From: Pelargonium nanum
Lineage: Eukaryota; Streptophyta; Magnoliopsida; Geraniales; Geraniaceae
Assembly: GCA_036897485.1 (NCBI GenBank)
Contig: JAYMTF010000441.1
Location: 1-36,309, forward strand
Direction of reading: 5' to 3'
DNA: 36,309 bases
Each line of letters begins with the position of its first letter. Position 1 is the stretch's first letter. This document shows, in pieces, positions 29,601 through 36,309 of the stretch. Made by a program: the position numbers and the translations under genes. Below the pieces are notes generated by a model. The model saw nothing but the letters and a program-made list of their open reading frames with translations. It did not search any database and was not told the origin of the DNA.

Positions 29601-32016
29601 CGATCGACATGCTAAGCGGAGCCTTTCTTCTTGTTTGACCTTTTGCAACATCTCCTCGATGTACTACACATGGATTTTAGAGCGATGGAAGGATCCAAAG
29701 TAAATATCTAAATGAGCTTTAATTGCATATTTTTCAGAACAAAAGCATGAATGGACAATACTATATCAAAATCACATTTAAATTTATAGGTGAGGCTTCA
29801 AGTAATATTAACATAGATGGTTGTACAAAAGAAATCAAATGAAAAAAAAATAGTTCCGAACTAAAGCCTCGACAAAAAGGCAAGTAAATACTGGTTGTGC
29901 TTCACTCGTCTTAAGATATTTAACAGATCTCTTCCTATAGACCACTAGCACAATATGGATTCGACGATGATAAATAGTCAGAGCCCAAGAAAGGGTCCAA
30001 GTTCAAACATGTGGCTCCCAATGGATCATGAAATGCCATAATGATGCAAACACTGTACAAAATATGTACAGCAAAAAGAGGAAGATTTTCAAGTTCTTAA
30101 TGCCATTAACACTTCAACTGTCACATTTATAATCACTCGAAAGAACTATTCAGAAAGAGATTTTTCCTCACCTTTACACTATGATTTCAACAACAAATAA
30201 CAAAAAGGAAGCTGAAGATGCATAATAACCAAAAAAATAACTGTAAACCACAATTCCTTAGCAGTTCATCTACACACGCGGAAAAGGAACGGAATATTTT
30301 GTGAACTGACCATACAGTTAAGGATAATTTTTTTAACAGAGTTACTAAAGTGACCATGTATTCACATTTTGAACATAGAACAACACACTAATAAACTGTA
30401 AATTGACTTCATCAATAGGTTTTCTAACACTATAACAATAGTAGACAACATGTCAGCAGGTACAGAAATGGAATGTTGTTTATAACATGTCATTATGGTG
30501 AAGAGAGTACCGGCATTAGCAAAGTAGTAATAAAAAGCAGCTGAGCCTGATCTAAGAAATATTGCAAAAAAAAATTGAAATCATGTCATGAGAGAGCAAG
30601 GTACTACCTCAAGCCTTGCATTTAAGTTTTCTGCATCCACTTCTGTGTTCTCTGATTGTGACAAACCTGCCATATATTACTCGATCAGATCCAAAAATAT
30701 GTGAGCCAACATAAATAAACAGCAAAACTGAAACTAAAATATGTGCCAACCAGTGATGACTCAAGATACTAGCAAAGCAAATGCAAAACTATGAAAGCAT
30801 ATACACATAGGTTTCCAAAATCAAACAGCTAGAATCTCGTATAGGTATATATTATGTTCAACAAAATCTATCAAATGTATAAAAATCACAAAATCAAAGA
30901 AACATAAAAAGCTTAGCCCATTTTGTTTACACAGCAGAAAACATAAAGATTAGACAAGTCCTCTCACAGTCAAAGCATTTGAAAATTGAAACAAACATAA
31001 ATGAATCATTCTTGTTACGAAGCAAAATAAATAACTGCACATCCCAACTTAGCCTCTCAGGTTTACAAAAACATACCTTCTGGGCTTTCCAATTGAGACT
31101 TGCCAGAGGATGACCCTTCATTGGAAATGCATTGTACAGTTTGCCCACAGTCTGCAACAATATGCATTCCACTCTTGTCATTCTCTAGCAAATCAACAAC
31201 CTCCATAACTTCTTCATCTGTTGCAGGCACTAACCTCCCATCTCCTTCAACCTACATCAAATAAAATATCACAAATTTGAACCCAAATGATATGTGGCCA
31301 TTTAGCATAAGGAACACACAAAATAAACTGTATAGTTCTATATTAAATACTGACTATAATCAAAACCGCCAGATGTGTATATAGTTTTCAAAGAAAACAC
31401 CAATAGTCATGAAACTTAAGGCTACAATCAAAACTTAATAAATATATTCTAATTCACTTATTCAACCCTCGTATTCAATCGAACGTGGTCAATAAATAGA
31501 CTTGTAGATTTCAAAACCTATCAGTTAATTGGTAAATTTGATCACTGCAAGTGTGAAGTTACTGTTATTTGCTTGAAATTAGAAATTAGAAATTAGGGTT
31601 TAGGGTTTTACAATGCTGAACCTCAAAATGATTACTCATCTATCCATGAAGGTGAATAAATATCTTAAGTATGCAAAGCAACACTAATGTCAACAGCTTT
31701 TTTTTAACAAGGTAGGTTTCTGTTGATATTGCTAAACCCGCCGAAGAGTAGCTCAGTTAATATTGCCCTGTACAAGAAAAACTATAATCTACATTCAACA
31801 ACCACGGCTTAATAATTTAATCCCAAGAAAGTTCAAATGCTATCATAGGTGATAAACAGAACATAACATAGATCAACATCAACTTACCCGAACAAGCTTG
31901 TACACAACAGGGTCTGCAATCTGCTTGGGTGAAGTGGTGATGGAGTTAGTTTTCTCAACCCCAGTCTCCTCAAACTTCCCTTCCTCATTCCCCTCAACTC
32001 CAACCACTGTTTCCAT
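26649..32016 (-). CDS. TRF-like Myb protein (telomere-repeat-binding-factor-like, TRFL family)
   Basis: Eight coding exons in transcript order: 32016-31888, 31251-31077, 30666-30608, 29663-28677, 28391-28257, 28122-27832, 27702-27646, 26816-26649; 666 codons plus stop. The N-terminus has the family motif DPVVYKLVR-VEGDGRLVPATDEEVMEV. The middle has KRVRKPTRRYIEELSEVE and a basic RRSRPRK patch, probable nuclear signals. Residues about 549-605 form a single C-terminal Myb/SANT domain, HRAWTLSEVMKLVEGVSRYG and VDLKDKWRNLLKAS, the telobox Myb motif split by the intron at K592/D593. The last exon has KHASMPIPAPILLRVRELAE. TRFL proteins can bind TTTAGGG repeats in vitro; those lacking a Myb extension bind weakly. 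The start ATG context is TTTCCATGG. Odd points: a duplicated donor after exon 7, a repeat-filled last intron, and upstream ATGs in the leader. Closest to the TRFL3/TRFL6 type by gene order. Confidence 0.92.
26905..27554. mobile_element. Degenerate hAT-like repeat in the last TRFL intron
   Basis: The left end AAGCCGGCAATTTTGG and right end CAAATTGTCAGCTCTAC are imperfect inverted repeats. The interior is GGGTTTCGGGTT-rich and shares GGGCTTATTTTATGCAACC and AAAAATGTGGATT with 17640-17880. An extra internal end, ATTGCCAGCTCTAAC (27420-27434), suggests two nested or adjacent copies. It accounts for most of the 829-bp intron. Confidence 0.5.
27569..27656 (-). repeat. Exact 38-bp direct duplication containing a 5' splice site
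   Basis: Bases 27569-27606 and 27619-27656 are identical. In transcript sense each holds CAGATAAAGGGGTAAGTAG. The upstream copy is the end of TRFL exon 7 (GGG|GTAAGT at 27646). The second gives an identical donor 50 nt downstream (27596). Confidence 0.9.
31592..31609 (+). promoter_or_regulatory. Interstitial telomere-like sequence (double telo-box)
   Basis: TTAGGGTTTAGGGTTTTA, more than two units of the plant telomere repeat TTTAGGG, in the first coding intron of TRFL (31252-31887). On the transcript strand it reads AAACCCTAAACCCTAA, the telo-box. Confidence 0.6.
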
Positions 32017-33410
32017 GGAAAATCCACCACATGCAACTCAAATACACTAACTGAAAACCCAACAACAATATAAAAAAAAGTAAATAAAAAAGTCAATTAC
32101 TTACTATTTTCAAAACCCAACCTCGTGCAACTAAAAAATACAGCTCCAAGTTCATAAACTTTTCAAAAACTTTAAAGATGCTTTAAGATTTACAAATACC
32201 ACTTCACTGTTCACGCAACACAATTTTCTAATCGAGATAGTCAAGAAACTAAACCTGAACTATACAATCAGACTAAAAATACAGAAAATAACTTCAATTT
32301 GCATTGCATGCAAAAAACTAAACAGCTGACAAAAATTATATTTTTCAAGGATAAGAGAATTGTAAGCTTAATTAACTTAAGATAATCAACACACAACACA
32401 AAGAAACTGACTGAACAATAATCAGGCTAAAAATACTTAAAATAACTTCAATATCCATTGCATGCATCAAACTAAAATAACTGACATTTAAAAAAAATAC
32501 ATTTTAAGTTTTATTAACTTAACATAATCAAAACTGAAAAAACACACGTTCCAATATAGAAATAGCACACACCACATAGAACTAAATTGCCTCTTACTGC
32601 TTCAAATTTCTCCAAATCAACAACTAAAAAGCCTAAAACCAACAAATTCCCATTTTAAAGATAAAACCATGAACACAAAACGAAATTCAAGAAAATTCAT
32701 GAACTCTTCAAAGATGCTTCCAAATTAACACTTCACAGTTCACACAACACAAGTTTCTAATCGAAATGGTCAAAGAACTAAGCCTGAACTATAATCAGAC
32801 CAAAAATACTGAAAAAGACTTCAAATTCCATTGCATGCAATAAACTAACAAAAAAATACCCAAAAAAATACATTTCAAGCTCAATCAACTTAACATAATA
32901 AAAACTAAAAAATGACACATTCCAATACATAAATAGCACAACCCACAAGCCCTAATTTCCTCAAAACTAACACCAGATTGCCTCCATTTGCTTCAACTTC
33001 CACCAAATTAACAAAAAAAACGCCTAAAACCAAAAATTAACCAACAATTTCACATTTCAAAGCTAAAATCACGAAAAGAATGAACAAAAAAAAATTGGAG
33101 TAAATTCAGAGGCTCACCATAGAACAGAGCGACCGGACCAGCGACGGCGGTGACAGAGAAGACTCGGACTCTGCAACTGACAATTCGAGCCGGAAAATGA
33201 GCGATTCAGATGCGACGGAGCGAGTCGGAACTGAGAGAGACTGAGTCACGAAACCGAGTTATCGATAAAAAAATTATATTCGAAAAAAAATGGAGAGAGA
33301 AATGATATTTTGGGAGTTTTTTTGGCTCGCTTTTTGAGTACGCTGTGTTTTGCTGCTACTACTACTGAATCGTACAGTTCCGGACTCGAAATTTTCTGTG
33401 AAGTAGATTT
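32017..33410 (-). other. 5' leader of TRFL with a 1.07-kb leader intron
   Basis: A non-coding first exon ends at 33118 with CTATG|GTGAGCC. The acceptor GGGTTTTCAG before 32050 starts the exon that carries the ATG at 32016. This predicts a leader intron of 32051-33117. The exon 1 text (33118-33250) is GC-richer and rich in CTC and GTC, as expected of a leader. Extent to 33410 is inferred from the TATA-like site. Confidence 0.6.
32154..33080 (-). repeat. Degenerate tandem repeats in the TRFL leader intron
   Basis: A core of CTGAACTATAATCAGACNAAAAATAC followed by TTCAATNNNCATTGCATGCA occurs at 32254-32321, 32409-32472 and 32783-32847. The longer stretch 32154-32320 is repeated at 32697-32850 (ACTTCAC.GTTCAC.CAACAC then TTTCTAATCGA), about 530 bp apart, and CCAATA.A.AAATAGCACA occurs near 32551 and 32920. 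Every copy keeps CATTGCATGC. Confidence 0.75.
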
Positions 33411-33440
33411 GATAAGGTGGGTTTGGAGTCCGGATTTTTG

Positions 33441-33448
33441 TTTATATA
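33441..33448 (-). promoter_or_regulatory. Likely TATA box of TRFL
   Basis: Minus strand TATATAAA within CCGTATATAAACAAAA. A start about 30 bp downstream would lie near 33410, giving a leader exon of about 290 nt. No other TATA-like site is nearer the leader exon. Confidence 0.4.
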
Positions 33449-33499
33449 CGGTTACGAGAGTACGGTGATTTCTCGTTTGGTTCACACAAGAGCGTGACG

Positions 33500-34200
33500 T
33501 TTTGGGTTATTTTTAATAAATTAATTATCATGATAAAGGAAAGTGAATCTAATAGAGAATCTATATATCAAAAATTAAAATAAATATAATTATTTGGATT
33601 ATAGAGATAGCTCTTACACTGAATTTTTAGTTGTCGTGATTTCTAAATTTTCAATTTTTTATAATTTAGTACATTTTACATGTCGTAGCCACGTCATCTT
33701 TCTTGTCATGTAATCATCCAGTATAGTAAGTGAAAACGGTGAGTTTTGGGGATCTCATATCCTCCGCGAAACGCTAATGTTTCGCTACCCCTCCCGGAGT
33801 ATCTTCTCGCATCCCTAACCACGCTCAAACCCTAGCCTCCGCCCTCACCACTCAACTCCAAGCTCGACTCGCTCGACCAACTCACCCGATTAGTTAAAGC
33901 ACGACTTGGCATTTCGCTGGAAGCTAACCGAGTTGGGTACTGCTTCGGCAATTCTCGATCAACTCACTCGACTAGTTAAACACGAACAAATTTAATCCTT
34001 ACAAGTCAGGTTTGGACATTTTTTGAATTTGAATGTGAAAAACTACTCGACATAAAACCCAAATTGTTTTACATAGGACCTCGGTTCGGTCCGAATCGAT
34101 TGAACATCTTATTGTATCAAATTCTACTATCATCGATGATCGATAATTTTTCCGTCTAATTTTTGAAACATAAATTCATGGATTCAAGCCCAAACCAATA
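33500..34200. other. Divergent intergenic region between TRFL and DRG1
   Basis: Bases 33500-33720 are AT-rich. A CAAACCCTAGCC telo-box-like site occurs at about 33827. Bases 33840-34060 contain AGCTCGACTCGCTCGACCAA and CTCGACTAGTTAAACACGAA, typical of a degenerate plant repeat. The promoters of both genes must flank this stretch. Confidence 0.4.
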
Positions 34201-34204
34201 TATA

Positions 34205-34300
34205 TGGGCTGGACCTGAAATCATTTACATGGGCCCAGAGATGAATTGTGAAGCTTCAATCAAAAGCCCTAACCTCCTTCTTCCCTTCTCCTCCTCATCA
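34205..34300 (+). promoter_or_regulatory. DRG1 promoter with site II and telo-box-like elements
   Basis: TGGGCT (34205-34210), TGGGCCCA (34230-34237) and AAGCCCTAACC (34264-34274) lie in a short space, followed by a CT-rich tract (34275-34300). Site II plus telo-box is the classic pairing in plant promoters of ribosomal protein and other translation-related, proliferation-linked genes. The transcription start is probably near 34260-34300. Confidence 0.55.
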
Positions 34301-34369
34301 GCTCCTATCAGTTGCTGATACTGGTAGCGAGTGGCGACTCAGTTACGGCGATTCACCAACCAAATCGGT

Positions 34370-35430
34370 GTAGATTCTACACCAAACTGAGCTCAGGAGG
34401 ACGATTTTGTTGCGTTTAATCTGGTAAACTGTTATTAATTTTCCGTTATTTTTATTTGATTCGTTTGGTTGCCGAGAAATCGAAGGAAAGGAAGTGGAAT
34501 TGAACTTGTATGCTTCCGTATTGCTATTTTCGCGAGATAATTGTAGCATCTATGCTTTTTATTGTTCGAGAACTGAGTTGTGGTGTACTTGAGTATAAAT
34601 CGAAATTGCGCAGATTCTCTTACCAATCTGAGCTTAGGAGAACGACTTTTTGTATGCTTAATCTGGTAAACTGAACTAAATTTAACCGTTATTTTTATTC
34701 TATAGCATGCGATTCGCCTAGAAATTGAAGGAAAGGAAGTGGAATTGAACTTTTAGTCTGTTTTCTTGCATTTTTTTCCTGAAACAATTGTAGCTTCTCT
34801 GTTGTTTATAGTTTGAGAATTAAGTTATTTAGTGATGCATTTGAGTATAAATCAAAATTGCATAGATTCTGTACCAATCTGAGGAAAGAGGTAAGATTTT
34901 TTTTGTGTGCTTAATATGGTAAACTTTACTAAATTTACATTACTTTTATTCTATACCATGTGATTTCGTCTGGTTGCAACTTGCAAGCTAAGAAATCGAA
35001 GGAAAGAAAGTGAAATTGAACTTTGGTGCCTCTATATTATCATTTTCTTGCAATTTTTCTGATATAATTGTAGCATCTCGGTTGTTGGTTAGAGAACTAA
35101 GTTATTTACTGCTGTATTTGAGTATACATCAAAATTGCTTAAATTCTATGCAATCTGAGCTTAAGCATGATGATTTTTGTGTTTGTTTAGCTTAATCTGC
35201 TAATTGTACGACATTTGGCTTTATTTTTATTTTGAACAATGTGATTTGTTCGGTTGCATGCTGAGAATTTGAAGGAAAGGAAGTGTAATACTGTAATTGA
35301 ACAATGGTGCTTCCATAAACTTGCGTTCTTGCAATTTTTTTTTTAAATAATTGTAGTATATTCGCTATGTTTTGTTCAAGAACTAATTTATTTAGTGATG
35401 TATTTGAGTATAAATCAAAATTGAGAATCT
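34370..35430 (+). repeat. Four degenerate tandem copies forming the DRG1 leader exon end and leader intron
   Basis: GAAGGAAAGGAAGTGGAATT or close variants occur at 34482, 34728, 34998 and 35271 (spacings 246, 270, 273). GAGTATAAATCAAAATTG variants occur at about 34592, 34844, 35119 and 35404. TTAATCTGGTAAACTG variants occur at about 34417, 34659, 34911 and 35192. Each copy also has an ATAATTGTAG-like segment. The first copy overlaps the leader exon whose donor is ATCTG|GTAAAC at 34423. The final acceptor is probably TTTTTGTAG at 35559. Confidence 0.85.
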
Positions 35431-35589
35431 TCGATTTTTTTTGGCTCTTTGATGATTAATTATGGTTTGGGAATTATATATATATTGATTTGTTATCGGT
35501 AGCACTGTGAGCTCAAAATTGGCTAGTGCTTAGTTATAGATATTGTATCCTTTTTGTAGATTGTAGTTGTAGCTTACAATTGAGGAAAA

Positions 35590-35888
35590 ATGGGGATCGT
35601 TGAAAGGATTAAAGAGATTGAAGCCGAGATGGCTCGGACACAGAAAAATAAAGCCACAGGTTTGCTGCTATATCCTTGTAACCTCTCATGAGTTCTCGTT
35701 TTGTTTTATGGTTTTGTGCATGTTCTTGCGTGTCTCAGTATCAGTTACCATCGTCATATTAGTGTTGTGAAGATTCAGTGAATGGATAAATTTATTTTAT
35801 TTTACTTTATGGATATGCAGAGTATCATCTTGGTCAGCTAAAAGCAAAGATAGCAAAGCTGAGGACACAATTATTGGAGCCTCCAAAA
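35590..35888 (+). CDS. DRG1: DRG1-type developmentally regulated GTP-binding protein, N-terminal part (continues beyond the right edge)
   Basis: Two coding exons are inside the window: 35590-35659 and 35821-35888, joining in frame (ACAG|AG TAT). They give 46 residues: MGIVERIKEIEAEMARTQKN followed by KATEYHLGQLKAKIAKLRTQ and LLEPPK. This is the conserved N-terminal helical region of DRG1 GTPases, which bind a DFRP partner and associate with ribosomes and RNA in translation. The G1-G4 GTPase motifs and the TGS domain lie outside. The exon ends AAA|GTATGT and the rest of the window (35889-36309) is intron. The gene has a long, repeat-built leader intron and a site II/telo-box promoter. Confidence 0.93.
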
Positions 35889-36309
35889 GTATGTGTGCTA
35901 TCTTGTTTTATCATTACAGGGGCTATCATTGGGCACACACAATGCACAGTTGCACACCCAGAGTCCCACACTTAAAATACATCATTGTGTCTTCTTTGAT
36001 ATATACAAAAGATATGCCCTGATTATTCTGATTATTAACCGTAGTTTAGCAGAATGACTTAGGTACATAGTTCTACCAGTGATAGCAATGTACAAGAAAA
36101 TTACAAGTTACTCAGATAATGATTACTTGATATTTCATGTTTGATGGCTATGCAATGATGTACACGCCTCAATATTCATGGAACTCATTGCTGAATCCAT
36201 CATTGCAAGATCCAAGATACACACAAGATATACACCTTGACTTTCCAAATATTTTAAGGTTGCGTTTGGGAACATGAATTTGATTTGAAATTCGTCATTT
36301 GAAATTTTG
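35889..36309 (+). other. DRG1 coding intron 2, incomplete
   Basis: Starts GTATGTGTG and runs to the window edge with no acceptor followed by a GTPase exon. The final 50 bp (GTTGCGTTTGGGAACATGAA) look like the start of a common plant dispersed element, but it is cut off. Confidence 0.5.

Overview
This window is nuclear DNA of a flowering plant, most likely a eudicot. It has long AT-rich GT-AG introns, leader introns, short exons, plant-specific proteins and a background of plant SINEs, MITEs and a LINE remnant. I cannot name the species. No bacterial, viral, CRISPR or toxin system is present.

Layout. (1) Bases 1-131 (minus): the start of an F-box protein gene that runs off the left edge. (2) 1625-12912 (plus): a complete 17-exon gene for the B-block-binding subunit of RNA polymerase III factor TFIIIC (1873 aa as spliced here). 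(3) about 13805-15800 (plus): an ELF4-like circadian clock gene with a leader intron, upstream ORFs and a 114-aa protein. (4) 15813-19833: gene-poor sequence with SINE relics and MITEs. (5) 19834-25631 (minus): a nine-exon gene for a plastid-targeted atypical SDR protein (311 aa). (6) 26649-33118 and beyond (minus): an eight-coding-exon TRF-like (TRFL) Myb telomere-repeat-binding-type gene (666 aa) with a leader intron. (7) 34250-36309 (plus): promoter, leader and first two coding exons of a DRG1-type GTPase gene, cut by the right edge. TRFL and DRG1 diverge from a region of roughly 0.85 kb. Each splice model was built by hand; frames join at every junction without a stop.

The gene order matches, from memory, two duplicated Arabidopsis segments: TFIIIC subunit, ELF4-L4, TRFL3 and DRG in one; ELF4-L2, SDR, TRFL6 and DRG in the other. 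This window looks like the unsplit ancestral order. The genes do not form a pathway; they are a conserved neighbourhood.

The most unusual property is repeated local tandem duplication at gene edges and splice sites. Examples are a decayed duplicate of the TFIIIC exon for the B-block winged helix, a duplicated 3' UTR in the ELF4-like gene, an exact duplication of a TRFL 5' splice site 50 bp downstream, repeats in the TRFL leader intron, and a leader intron in DRG1 built of four degenerate copies of a 246-273 bp unit carrying splice-site-like sequences. Separately, one SINE has a triplicated pol III B box. I found no clearly new multi-gene system; these duplications are the best leads.
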